From the NCBI GenBank assembly GCA_907163345.1, contig CAJQUN010000400.1, forward strand, positions 372,001 to 436,000: 64,000 nt of DNA. Reading direction: 5' to 3'. Of this stretch, positions 42,468-55,739 are shown piece by piece. Under the pieces are notes generated by a model. It saw nothing but the letters and a program-made list of their open reading frames with translations. It was not told the DNA's origin and ran no database searches. The position numbers were made by a program, and so were the translations under genes. The DNA comes from Haberlea rhodopensis. Its lineage: Eukaryota > Streptophyta > Magnoliopsida > Lamiales > Gesneriaceae. Numbering within the stretch: position 1 is the first letter of the stretch; each line of letters starts with the position of its first letter.

Positions 42468-45202
42468 GGCTCTAAAATTTTTTGGCACGACCACTCTGCA
42501 CGAGGGACATACCGAAAAAATGAAAAGCACAAAAATCATATTCCAGTGCAGCTAGTAAATACATAATACCATAGCATGCATCCATCACATAATCCGTACT
42601 AAAATATTTACATCATATCATAGCATGCACAATAAGTCTCCGGCACACGTTTTATACTCAAATTATTGACATAATACAATCAGCAGTAAATAAACACCGA
42701 ATATTAACAACTAATCGTATCTGGACTGAAATAAATTTAATTTACATAGTTAAACTATCCAGGACACACCCTGGTATACTTAACTATCCTACGACTAGGA
42801 AAAATGCAAAAGATACAACCACAGGTAAGACTTCAACGAGTATTCCCTCTTTGGGATCCTGGTTACCTGTAATACCTGTCATTGTCCACACAAAAAGACA
42901 ACAACAACCTCCTTGGGGGTGAGCTAAAGCCCAACATGAAACTATCAAGTAATTACAACATGCATATATAAAATGTGATATATGATATAATGTAGTGCAA
43001 TGTAATGCAATGCATGTAATGTACAATGAATCGAAATCTCAAGATATCGGAATCCAAAGAAAGGTATCATCAATCAATATCAAACATGAGCAGAGGGTAA
43101 CAACACATACACGCTAGGATCATCATCTTGTGTTGTGCTCGTCATCCCTCGTGTCTAGGTCTGGTACCAATGCGCGTGACTACAGTTGCTACCTGAACTG
43201 TCTGTCATCGCCGTGCCCGTCGTCCTCGACACTCAGAGTAAGTCAACTCAGTCATCATCATGGATATCAAAGAAGTAGATAGATCAATATGATATGCCCA
43301 TATGTATGTCATATATCGATGTATATTTATCAAAATGATTTATGTTAACAAAATATTTATTTTCATACATCGATATGCCAATTATGAATGCTATGAATGC
43401 TCACAATTCAATTTAACTCACAGAGCGAAGTAATTTCACGTAATTCACTTAAGTTCAGCTAATCATGTATCAAATAATACATATATTTGTCGTATGTTAC
43501 CGATCGCAACATACATTATTCCTAGTTGTCCAATCACGATATCTTCGATCACTTTAATGACATTTCATACAGGAAATCAATCCACACAATCGATTCAAGA
43601 CTTTATTTAAATAGAATTCAAATGACTTGATAAACTGCTTGGAAATATTTGTTACCGCAATAAGATAAACTCATCGTTTTCGTCTGATTTTAAATTTACA
43701 TTTACCATTATTGATATGTTTAAACTTTTCAAGTTTTAATAATATGACTCCTTAATTAGTTGTTATTTATGTATGATTCTATATGTTCACTAATACTTAG
43801 AAAGATTAGCAACTTATTTCCACAGCAACACCCGTATATAGTACTACATTTACTCTTATAATCCAACAGATACATAGTTCGAGCAGTAGTTCAATTACTC
43901 CCATTATATAAGGATTACTTAATTTATTTAAGTTATTCAAATAACCCTTGTACTTCATATATCTTTGAACACCAATTAATCTAACCAAGTCAGAAGAAAA
44001 ACCGTAATAAAACAATATTGGGTTTCAAATCCATACACAACTATCGATCCTTTGCAACATCCTATCTCATCATATGGTTTAGGTAATATCATGTTCAACC
44101 CACTAAATTTGTTTAGGATAGCTACATTTATAAAATTAACACAGATTAATCTTTTATCCCATTTCCTTCAATTCAACATGTTAATTCATTCCCTAGGAAT
44201 GAACTAAATCCATTTATGACTCAAATTTGGAAATTGAAAATCGAACTCGTAACCACAGTAACATCACCCCAATACATTGACAAAACTCGAACCAAATTCA
44301 ACATGCAATGCAATACTTCCACTATACTAAATCTTCAATATATTACAAACACTTTATTCTGTCTAAATAACTCCAAATGCATCAAAATCAATAGCTGTCA
44401 ATGCTGGAAATTCGAACTCACCTAGCTCTCTATTCGTGAACAGTAACCGCAACCTTGCATGCATGATTTCAGGCGACTCACGGTGGCTGCGGGGGCGGTG
44501 TCAGGAGGGAAACATCGGTTATGGTGAGGAGAAAGGTTCGCACAATTGAATTTGAACTCAGCTAAGGTCAGAAAAACGAAATCAAACAAAAACGCGAAGA
44601 ACCCTAATATCGCAACTTGTAACTTTCAGAGCAAAATCCGACGATTTCGAGATGGTGCACGGTGATTTCTTGGTATGGAAATGACCACCAGAGAGAGGGG
44701 AAGGTGGTGATGGTTAGGACTGGTCAAATGGTGGTCGGACGGCGGCGTACGTGTGGTTTTAGCGACGAGTGGTCGGTCATGCGCGAGGATTCATCAGAGA
44801 GAAACAGGTCTGTATGCATGTTTTTACATGTTTTGGTGTGTGTTTTGTAAATAACCAACATTACATATTAATAATTGTATCCTGGCCCATTTCTGTACAT
44901 TGGAGTGTCAACAGTGTACTGATACATTAAATGTACAGTCAACACCTGGGATTTATTTCCACTTCTATAATACAAAATTAAATTCTTCATTTTAATAATT
45001 TATTTTTAAAATATTATCGGAGTTTATTTTATCATTTCAAAAATATGTCATGCTCCGATTAAATTGTCAGTTGACATTCATATTGTCAATTTCACTTCAA
45101 ATTATTAATTCTCAAATTAATTATAAATAAATTCCCAAATTAATTATTCATAATTTCCCAAATTATATTTAATTAACAGTAATCAAATCTTGGGGCCTTA
45201 CA
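42468..45202 (-). mobile_element. 3' LTR of minus-strand element C, inner end truncated
   Basis: On the minus strand it begins TGTAAGGCCCCAAGATTTG at 45202, preceded by a purine tract. Its first 350 bases align with the outer end of LTR B (3290-3600). The inner end is replaced by the remnant to the left. Short frames within it (for example 44662-44850) have no support. Confidence 0.65.
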
Positions 45203-45914
45203 CTTCTTCCCACTTAAACAGATTTCGTCCTCGAAATCTCAGACATAGATACAGATCAATGCTAAAAATAATATAAGGACCAGAATACATAACATGATAT
45301 ATTCAATAATATGGGACATGCATATATCCTTACTATCCAAAATGCAAACAATATGTTTAACACGAAAGATCAAGTCCAATCTCATCAGGTTGAACGACGT
45401 GATAGATTCAATTAACATATTCGCAAAGTAACAACATGAAGAAAAATACATCGCGAGTAACCGACAAAGTTGGTGACAATGCCAACACATAGGCAATATT
45501 TCCATTCAATCTCGGATCTTGCACAGTCAAAGTAACAAGATGATAGTTTGTTTCACATGCCAAAAACGATTAGTGTCTAAAAAGGAGAAATTTTCAGAAA
45601 CATATGATCTCCTTACTGAAATTCTTTGGGTCGTCTTCGTTTAGAAGCATAACTAGCTTGACGATCCTGGGCGGCCATCATCCACTATCTGAACAACTAG
45701 ATCTTATCTTATCATTCGTTTTTCGTATTATATCAGGTCCTTTCAATTGTTTTTTCACTGAATCTTTTCCAGACTAGAGGCAATTCATCTAAGAGGTTTC
45801 AAAAGTGTCAAACCTATGCTCCTTTGGTAGTTATTAATATATGAACTTTGATTAACGGCAAAGTTTCATGCCTTCAAAGTTAAAATCATTCGCCACAGTA
45901 CGTAACATATCCTC
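45203..45914 (-). mobile_element. Polypurine tract and 3' internal end of element C
   Basis: On the minus strand the sequence TTTCGAGGACGAAATCTG (45223-45240) is followed by a purine tract TAAGTGGGAAGAAG (45203-45216) and the LTR. The same end signature occurs in elements A and D. No pol protein is recognisable in the 700 bases present. The segment is cut on the right by LTR A. Confidence 0.65.
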
Positions 45915-47923
45915 TGTAAGGACCTCGCGCCCTTAACACGTTGTTAGTGCATTATCACAATAATGGTGCATGCTTTTATAACATTAGGGAATCTTCATAC
46001 ATGCCATCTATAAAATTTCGACATTAAACCACTTAATGTTCAATTCGCAATACCGTCCAACTAGCACAAGCATACACCTCATAACACACTAACATGTTCT
46101 CAATTCATTATGCAATACTCCATAATTAATTGCATGCAACCATGAATGAAGAAAGAAATTTAACGACCTTTATACAACCCATATACACTTCAGAAACAGT
46201 CTTGGAGCATTCCCCATCTACAGTCCGAACTCAATTCCAGAGCCAATATTGTACCTGTTCACCTGTCCAAAAGAAATAGCCCCCACAATGGGCTAGCATG
46301 CCAATAATACCATCTCAATAGCCGTATCACAATTCATAACTTACATAATATAAAACTATAATTGTAAAATATACTCCTTGTGTAGTATCGTTATCATATA
46401 GGATCCCCGTGCTATTCCTGATCTCACAATAGCCAATACCATCAAATCCCCAAAACCAGTTATCATTACATTGATTAACTATGTCCATGCTCAAACCATT
46501 AATTCCAAAATCAATTACAGTTAAATCATTACCCTAATGATATATAAATATCACATATATCTTAACAATGATTCCACAATTCTATCACATCACATCCCAT
46601 CGCTCGCTCAACAGCGGCGACATTCTATCCTCTCGTATGCTCAACAACGGCGGCATCATAACCAATGTTTGCTCAACAGCGACAACATCATGACCATTGC
46701 TCGCTAAATAGCGGCACCACATAATTCCCAATGCATATCAAAATGACTGCAACAATCATATATTATTCATGCACATGATAATAATATATCTAACTATGCT
46801 CGTACGTTACACGTACCTTATGATCCAATAGCAAGAGCCAATCCTTGCCTTTGCCCCGAGATCCCGTGAATTATTTGCTAAGTAGAGTTAATTAATTTCG
46901 TGCCCACAAACACATACCCGAGCACGTGTTCAACCTCCAAATACATCATCAACAATGATGATTAACCATTCAAAAGACTCGGGCAAAGCATATGTAGAAA
47001 TCACATCACAAAATAATTTTTACAAAATCAAGCATCGGCGATTGATCGCTGCCTTCCAGGCAATCGATCGCCTCTCAACGCATTTGGTTACTGCATCCAG
47101 GCGATCGATCGCTATGCTTCAAGCGATCGATTGCTTGGTTTCAGCGATCGATCGCTCGCATTGTTCATCATCTTCTAAAATTTACCAACGACGCGACGAT
47201 CGATCGCCTCAGCCCTAACGACCGATCGCTCCGTCCTGTTTCAGCCAAAAATTGCGTTTTTTCGAGCAAAAACCCCCAGAACAACTATCTCAAAAACCCA
47301 ATACACTACAAATCCTTGACAAAAACATTATAATTACTCCACAATCGCAATGACCCAAAAATCTTTAAAAATCAAAAACTCAAACCCAACTCATTCTGTA
47401 ACCAAATACCATAAAATCACTATCAAATTGAAGATAAATGCGAGGGGAAGAAGATTACCAAATTATCTTCGAGAAATCTATCTCCGAAAGCGAGCCTCTA
47501 ACGATTTTCCTTCCAAGAGGAAAAGAGGAAAGGGGAGAAGGGGGATGAGAGGGGAAGCATGAAGAGGAGAGAGGAAAGTGAGGTGGGGAATGATTGATAG
47601 TACCAAGGCTCCAAAAATCCGAGTCTCAAATACTCGCACCCTGACTCATTAAAAAATTATCTGTGTTCAATAATTATCTCACACTCACTATTTTTATTAC
47701 CAACCTCAATCCAAAGCTCCCCAGATTTCAGATTCCAGATCCCACTACCAAAGGTTCAGCACATCAATGAGAATAAATCTCAACCCTTGGATCCAACAAC
47801 CCGATACCGGATTAAAATCCTTGGGAATCTCAACACCGTAATTATCTCATAATTACTCCAATTAAAATCCATTAAGGATTATAATCACTCTGGAAATAAC
47901 ACAATTAATTTTTTGATATCACA
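45915..47923 (-). mobile_element. 3' LTR of minus-strand element A (LARD-like), 2.0 kb
   Basis: On the minus strand it runs from TGTGATATC at 47923 to GGTCCTTACA at 45915. It aligns with 52030-54188. It contains four imperfect repeats of the CGCTCGCTCAACAGCGGC type at 46600-46735 and a GATCGATC cluster at 47034-47230. Confidence 0.85.
47034..47230. repeat. GCGATCGATCGC palindrome cluster 3 (LTR A, 3')
   Basis: Seven palindromes or near-palindromes; the variants are mostly CG to TG or CA changes (GCGATTGATCGC, GCAATCGATCGC, GCGATCGATTGC). Confidence 0.95.
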
Positions 47924-50127
47924 TTTATCCCCCACTAATAAAATTTCGTCCTCGAAATTTGCACATGCGTACCTCTAGTACCACCAAGACCTCGCAATTC
48001 GACTCCAATGTGCAACACCGAATCATGAACACATCATGAACGACACACCAACTGCGAGGACATCGGCCTCTCACCAAATTCTGGAATGGAGTCATCATCC
48101 CAAACCATCACAACCTTAAAAGATGTTAACATACACTTCCAAAAAGTAGTCAGTCAACCTTAACTACTAAATACTCGAATCATCCCTGATTTCAACGTAG
48201 ATATCGCCTCAATGATATCTCTACGACTTAGTGTACGATGTCAAACACACATCGCTACCAAGGAAACCACCGGTATACAACAATATACTCACACTAATCT
48301 CGGTTTCCATCGTCCATTTCCATCTCCATCAAATGAGTGGTTGCACCACTTGCAACTCGGATCGGGCAACTCACAACCACCGATCAACGCAAAGCACATC
48401 TCCAAAGATGTCAACACCAGTGCGTTCCACGGAATCACATCAACACACTTCCGAACTCCACAGAGTCTCAAAATTCATAGAGAACATGCAAGAAAAATCA
48501 ATTGCATTCTCACAACATGTGTCGACCACGACACCACACGTATTCGAATCTTGGCCATCCCTTGTTTACTCTTAGAATTAACAATTCTAATTCAAGGAAA
48601 CTATCGAATTTACCAGTAAGGAACCGCCTTGACCCAAAACACGACAATATCTTCTCGAAAGAGAGTCTACCAAAACCTCACAATTTATTTCTCAGAATAA
48701 ATTGCCCACCGAGGTTATCAATCTCAAGGATACCACAATCTCTTACCAAAGATTTACTAATCCAAGCATAACAATGATGGCCTACCAATATTCATACCGA
48801 TATGCATACATTGACGACGAATTAACCACAATCGACTTGGGTATCTCCAATCATACCCACAAGCCTCAAACCCATCTGTCAATCACCCAGTTATTCTCAT
48901 CCGGAAGAGAATAATGATCGACAAACCAACTACTAATGGTGTGAATTCAACATCAACACCATGAGCATCAACTCATCGAATCTTGCAAAGATTTCCCAAC
49001 AGGTATATCAATACCTCTTCCCTCGCAAGGAAGGTGTCACGCCTCCATGACTTTCCAATCTTTAACCACCGTTTGGATAATCTTGATAACTGAAATATAT
49101 CACTGAACCAATACATACACAACTGGTTCATGATAGTGCATCCTTGCCACTGTCACTAATCATTCTCAAACTCGTATACACGACGTATACAAATTCTAGT
49201 GCTCTGTACTAATATCATAGTACTCAACATTCCCGAGCATCCCTCCGGGGACGTCTCCTCATACGTCTCACCAAAAACAGAAAGCCATTACCCAGTCCAC
49301 TACCAGTAATGCTTACCATGGTTGATTCGAAATCAAATCGCAACCGACACCCACTATTTCCACACCAGCATTGTTCCAAATCTCTCCAAGAGATACAATC
49401 GACATCGTAATGTTATCACATTAACTATATCCCACAACTCTGGTTATGTCTCACCATTGCATCCCTAATGCAAGAATTTTCAAATTAGAGGTAACAATAA
49501 CTTGTTAACCCTATCTTTGGTACTCCTTACCAATATGAGCTGAAATCTCCCTTGAGATATCTCTCACCTCAACTCAAAGGCATTATAGTGACTACACGAG
49601 CCACTATAACCTCTCATTGTATCATCATATGATTCACCACACAGGGTTCCGATAAGCAGTATAGTGGCTACAACAAGCTCACTAGATTACTGCAACAATA
49701 ATTCATCTTGCCTGGCTAGCAACTCGCAGCCTCCTAAGGTTTATACCAAAACCTACCAGCGTATCATACGTTTAATCCCGGCATACAATACCGCACCATC
49801 AATTAGAGTAGTGGATCATCATCCAACATTTCTCTAATACCGATACACAAGGGACACTTCAATGTCCTTACTCAATCAACCCGTTAGGGTCTATTTCACA
49901 TTCTCATGTGTATGTGCGACCATGTCCACCATACATCACATCGACATATGTATGTAGTTTCCTCAACAACTACATACACTACCAGTCGCTTGACCGTAGC
50001 CAGCTCAACGAGTATACCCAAAGGTACCACTACTCGTTACACGTTTACCTCAATACGAGCTACAGTACGCCTATCTGTACGGCACAACCATTTATCCATC
50101 GAGCAAACTCGCTCGGCATAATGGTCT

Positions 50128-50360
50128 CGTCAACCCGTGATGCCTACATGTCAACACATGACATCCACAATATCCTCGTCAACTCATGACGGTACATGTC
50201 AACAGATGACATTCACAATATCCTCATCAACTCATGACGGCACATGTCATCACATGACATTCACAATATCCTCGTCAACTCGTGACTGTATATGTCAACA
50301 CACGACATCCACGATTCCTCGTCACTCATGATGGTATATGTCAATACATGACATCCCCAT
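50128..50360. repeat. Minisatellite, about 48-bp unit
   Basis: About five imperfect units built around ATGTCAACACATGACAT and CTCGTCAACTCATGACGG. Confidence 0.85.
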
Positions 50361-50479
50361 TTATTACTAACACGATGGAAATATGATACTACTCATCGCT
50401 AATATAATAGCGGCACATCTATATTCATCGCCCAACGGTGGCATACAATTCACACTCATCGCTCAATGGCGGTATAATT

Positions 50480-50862
50480 CATCACTACGAATACAATGGT
50501 ATCACATCATCGCTACGTATACAATGGTATCACATCGTCTCTACGTATACAACGGTATCACATCATCACTACGTATACAGCGGTATCACATCATCGCTAC
50601 GTATACAACGGCATCACATCATCGCTACGTATCCATCGGTATCACATCATTGCTACATATACAACGGCATAAACCATCGCTACGTATACAATGGCATAAT
50701 CCATCGCTACATATACAATGGCATAAACCATCGCTACTATACATCGGCATAATCCATCTCTACGTATACAACGGCATAATCCATCGCTATGTATACAACG
50801 GCATAAACCATCACTACGTACACAGTGGCATAAACCACCGCTACGTATACAGGGGCATAATC
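50480..50862. repeat. Minisatellite, about 28-bp unit
   Basis: About fourteen units of the form ATCGCTACGTATACAACGGC plus a short variable tail. It produces a false 185-codon frame. Confidence 0.9.
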
Positions 50863-51026
50863 GTGGACTCAAGAGGTGACCCACATGTATGTGTCACTTT
50901 GTTCCTTTCGGACTCAAGAGGTGGATCACATGACATGTAGCACTTTGTTCCCAACCTCATCGCATCGACGTGACAGCTGCATGTATCATCGCTTTGACAC
51001 GACAGTGGCATTTATTCTATGTCACA

Positions 51027-51275
51027 ATACCCCTCGCTTCGTGTGATAAGTATTCCATTTCAAAATACCCCTCGTTTCATGTAACAGCGGCAAGTATTCC
51101 ATTTCACAATACACCTCGCTTCGTGTAACAGCGACAAGTATTCCATTTCACAATACCCCTCACTTCGTGTAACAGCGGCAAGTATTCCATTTCACAATAC
51201 CCCTCGTTTCTTGTAACAACGGCAAGTATTCCATTTCACAATACCCCTCGCTTCGTGTAACATCGACAAGTATCT
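51027..51275. repeat. Minisatellite, about 45-bp unit
   Basis: Five to six units containing CCTCGCTTCGTGTAACAGCG followed by GCAAGTATTCCATTTCACAA. Related single units continue to 51480 and also occur at 80-180. Confidence 0.9.
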
Positions 51276-52008
51276 TGATCCATCGCTACTCAACATACCT
51301 GCATCAATACAAAATCTCAATATGCACAATTTATACAACAATCCACAAGTCCTACTACGTTATATCAGAGGCTCAATAATATCCCTCACTTCGAAGTATC
51401 AGCGGCTCAATGATATCCCTCGCTTCGACATATCAGCGTCCCGCGCTACGATATGACAGCGACAAATACCCTGATTCATCGCTTGATAAGACAACGACAA
51501 ATATTCTGATCGATCGCTAATCGATATAATAATTGCAATACATCGACATGTACAACAACAATTTTAAGCATTTATATATCGCGATAACAAAGCACTCTCA
51601 ATGCCTGCACTCATTCACATATACCTGCATTCCCAAAATCGTAATGCAACCATACCTGGTCATCACATCATCTGTCGTCACCCATTGATGAAGTCACATT
51701 GTCTCCCGTATGATGTCGTAAGATAGTACATCACGCTTCTCATTCCTTGATTTTCCTACAAAATCAGATTTCTTAGCATTTATTACATGAAGTGCAAATC
51801 ATTTCCATCAATATCATTCCCATCGTATTCCATACGATCCTGCAACCACAATTGTCAATCATAACACATTACATATATGATCCCATATCATAATATGCAG
51901 ATAAGCATAATAGTTGTGTCACACAACATTAACCACAATCATGCATAAATATGTGCTACTCATTTCTATCAACATACCCCTAGGCCATCAACAACCCAAA
52001 AGAGCAAA

Positions 52009-52025
52009 CCACTACTCTGATACCA
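52009..52025 (-). other. Primer-binding site, element A
   Basis: Minus strand TGGTATCAGAGTAGTGG, one change from the usual form; it lies four bases from the LTR end at 52030. Confidence 0.85.
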
Positions 52026-52029
52026 CTAA

Positions 52030-54188
52030 TGCAAGGACCCTGCGCCCTTAACCCGATGTTAGTGCATTATCACAATAATGGTGCATGGTTTTATAACATT
52101 AGGGAATCCTCATACATGCCATCTATAAAAAAATTCGACATTAAACCACTTAATGTTCCGTTCTCAATACCATCCAACTAGCACAAGCATACACCTCATA
52201 ACACACTAACATGTTCTCAATTCATTATGCAATACTCCATAATTAATTGCATGTAACCATGAATGAAAAGAGAAATCTAACAACCTTTATACAACCCATA
52301 TACACATCAGAATGCTCACAGGCGAACATTGAATAAATGAATATGTATCTAATGTATAAAGCATACTACTCAACCAACATTGGTATCTCAGCCCTGGGAC
52401 CATTCCCCATCTACAACCTGAACTCAATTCCAGAGCCAATGATGTACCTGTTCACATGTCCCAACAGAAACAGCCCCCACACAGGGTGAGCATACCAATA
52501 ACCGCAATATCACAATTCATAATTACAGAATATAAAACTGTAAATGTAAAAGATACTCCCTGTTAGTATCATTATCATATGGGATCCCCCATGCTGTTCC
52601 TGTTCACACAGTAGAGAAAACTATCAAATCCCCAAAACCAATTAATCATTACATTGATTAACTATGCACATGGTCAAACCATTAATAATTCCAAATTCAA
52701 TTACAGTTAAATCATTATACTAATGATTTACAAATATCACATATATCTTAACAACGATTCCACAGTTCAATTGCATCACATCCCATCGCTCGCTCAACAG
52801 CGGCGGCATTCTATCATCTCGCATGCTCAATAGCAACTGCATCATAACCGATGTTCGCTCAACAACGACGACATCATGACCATGGCTCGCTAAATAGCGG
52901 CACCACATAATTCCAATGCATATCAAAATGATTGCAACAACCATATATTATTCATGCATATGACAATAATATATCTAACTATGCTCGTACATTACACGTA
53001 CCATATGATCCAATAGCAAGAGCCAATCCATGTCTTTGCCCCGAGATCCCGTGAATTATTTGCTAAACACAATTAATAACTCACAATTAATTTCGTGCCC
53101 ACAAACACATACCCGAGCACATATTCAACCTCCAAATACAACATCCACCATGATGATTCCCCATCTATAGTGCAAACTCAATTCCAGAGCCAATGTTGTA
53201 CATGTTCACCTGTCCCAAAAGAAACAACCCCCCACAATGGGCGAGCATACCAATAATACCATCTCAATAACCGTATCACAATTCATAATTTAGAGAATAT
53301 AAAATTGTAAATGTAAAAGATACTCCTTGTATAGTATCGTTATCATATAGGATCCCCCGTGCTGTTCCTGATCTCACAATTGCCAATACCATCAAATCCC
53401 CAAAACCAGTTAATCATTACATTATTAACTATGCCCATGCTCGAACCATTAATTCCAAAATCAATTACTGTTAAATCATTACACTAATGATTTATAAATA
53501 TCACATATATCTTAACAATGATTCCACAGTTCTATCACATCACATCCCATCGCTCGCTCAACAGCGGTGACATTATATCCTCTCGCACGCTCAACAACGG
53601 CGGCATCATAACCGATGTTTGCTCAACCGCGACAACACCATGACCATTGCTCGCTAAATAGCGGCACCACATAATTCCCAATGCATATCAAAATGATTGC
53701 AACAACCATATATTATTCATGCACATGACAATATATCTAACTATGCTCGTACGTTACACGTACCTTATGATCCAATAACAAGAGCCAATCCTTGCCTTTG
53801 CCCCGAGATCCCGTGAATTATTTGCTAAACACAGTTAATTAATTTCGTGCTCACAAACACATACCCGAGCACGTGTTCAACCTCCAAATACATCATCAAC
53901 AATGATGATTAACCATTTAAAAGACTCGGGCAAAGCATATGTCGAAATCACAACACAAAATAATTTTTACAAAATCAAGCATCGGCGATCGATCACTGTC
54001 TGGAAGGCGATCGATCGCCTCTCAACGCATTTGGTTACTGCCTCTAGGCAATCGATCGCTACGTTTCAAGCGATCGGTCGCTTGGTTTCAGCGATCGATC
54101 GTCTCAGCCCAAGCGATCGATCACTCCGTCCTGTTTCAACCAAAAATGGCGTTTTTCGAGCAAAAATTCCCAGAACAACAACCCAAAA
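52030..54188 (-). mobile_element. 5' LTR of element A with internal 745-bp duplication, outer end missing
   Basis: Aligns with LTR 45915-47923. Sequence 52411-53155 is repeated at 53156-53905, and the second copy is closer to the 3' LTR than the first (for example ACAATGGGCGAGCATACC versus ACACAGGGTGAGCATACC). The outer 640 bases of the LTR are absent; similarity stops at about 54188. Confidence 0.8.
53984..54125. repeat. GCGATCGATCGC palindrome cluster 4 (LTR A, 5')
   Basis: Six palindromes or near-palindromes, decayed mostly by CG to CA changes (GCGATCGATCAC twice, GCAATCGATCGC, GCGATCGATCGT). Confidence 0.95.
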
Positions 54189-55739
54189 AATATCATCTAT
54201 GAACTGCACACTTTATGAAATATGTTAGCAACACAATAACAAGTTTTGTTAAAATCAAAATCAAGATTATTCGGGTTTCCAAAACCCAACATATATTATA
54301 TGATAATAAAGTTGTAGGAAATAAGTAGTAATTTTTTGCTGGAATTTCAAATTTTGTAATAGTAAAAAAATGTGGGAATGATTATTTATGTCATTTTGTT
54401 GCAAAGTAGGATTAGAATGAGATAAATATGGTAGAATAATTTTTTTATACATCAAAACAAACATGGGATAAATAAATTATCCTAAAATGTCAGTTTTGGA
54501 TTTTTTTCGTAATCTAATAAGTTTGATTTTTTTTTATTTTTTATGGAGTGCTGACGTGACATCGGATATATCAGCAATATCTGGCATTATGTCAGGAATT
54601 TCAGGTGCAGGATAGATTTGGCATCATGTCGGCACTGTGAAAAAAGGTAACGATAAACTAAAAAAATAATATAACTTATTGGACAGAGACTAAACCTTGA
54701 CTTTTACAGAGCTATAAGCTAAAACATAACAAATTACGAGATTATTTTTAACGTTCCATATTCTATCTATAATCTTATATACTATTTTTGATGGGGGGCA
54801 CAATTTTTGCAACTTTAAAGACTCGAACCTGAGTCACTATCCAAACAAGGAAGATATGACAACCATCATACAAGTCATGTGTCTTACTATGACTTATTAT
54901 TAAGAATGAACATCTTGTACTAACTACCCATGATACCTTTTTATTTGATACCAAATGTATAATTATTTTATTCAATATTTCAGATTCAAAAATTCCGTTT
55001 ATCATAATTTACTAGTACATAAAATTATCTCAATTTTATCAAATCTTATCCAAATTTAAAAGAACATATCACTTCTCATCCAAATTATTATAAATATAAA
55101 TATTACCATAATTTTTTAAAAACTCTTATAAAAATTAGGGATAATTACATCTACACCACATCGACTGGATAGAAAAAAAGCCTTATGATACCGGAATGTG
55201 TGTGCCAATTCATTGAATCTCTCCAACGCTGCATAGAATGGCTCTAAAAGTTGTTGGACATAGCTTGTGAAAACTTGTTGATGAAACATCCCAAGTACCT
55301 CGCAAAAAAAAAAAATAATAAAACAGGCAAATATTTTTTCTCTCGAAATTATATAAAAAAATTGATTAAATTACACACAAAGAATCTCGTATGATATTAC
55401 TAAAATTAGTTCACGGCAACGACGCCAAAAACTTGATTGTCATTTTTTTAAACAATAAAATCTCATTTGTGAACGATTAATCCGCAAATGAACTTTTGTC
55501 AAGTTTTAGTATAGAAATTTGGGAGTAATAGTATCGAACATACATGGACTAACTGTAAGTACCAAAGAAGACGTTTTTAACTATATTTATGTACAACTCG
55601 ATCTCCTAATCACGTCATTAGTACAATTAGATCGTTCTTTATGTATAAATTTACAGACAAGGGAATTCTCATTTTCGTTTATGCTTCCTAACTATGGCAT
55701 AGCGTCTATAAAACTTTCGTTATAATTCCTCTTAACATT
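54189..55739. other. Intergenic or old repeat DNA, no gene
   Basis: AT-rich. Bases 55138-55165 (ATTAGGGATAATTACATC and on) match one terminus of the Mutator-like element at 24.1 kb, with no partner seen. Bases 55440-55720 resemble 57700-57960 (GTCAAGTTTTAGTA, CATGGACTA, AGTACCAAA), an old dispersed repeat. Confidence 0.5.

Larger units (their letters stand above)
47924..52008 (-). mobile_element. Internal region of element A: 4.1 kb, apparently non-coding
   Basis: It is bounded by a purine tract (minus strand TAGTGGGGGATAAA, 47924-47937) with an AATTTCGAGGACGAAATTTT signature (47941-47960) and by the PBS. No gag, protease, reverse transcriptase or integrase motif was found on either strand; open frames up to 185 codons are on the wrong strand or repeat-driven. 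This fits a large retrotransposon derivative moved by a partner's enzymes. Confidence 0.7.

Noticed and set aside
48212..48914. Several overlapping frames of 70-135 codons
   Set aside because: No motif, codon pattern or similarity supports them, and they lie on the strand opposite to the retroelement.
50480..50862. Regular short repeats resembling a CRISPR array
   Set aside because: Units are contiguous and imperfect with no unique spacers, and the sequence is plant nuclear DNA.
50383..50940. A 185-codon open frame with repeated Tyr/His/Ile-rich motifs
   Set aside because: It is the translation of a 28-bp minisatellite in a non-coding retroelement body; the repeat keeps several frames open on both strands.
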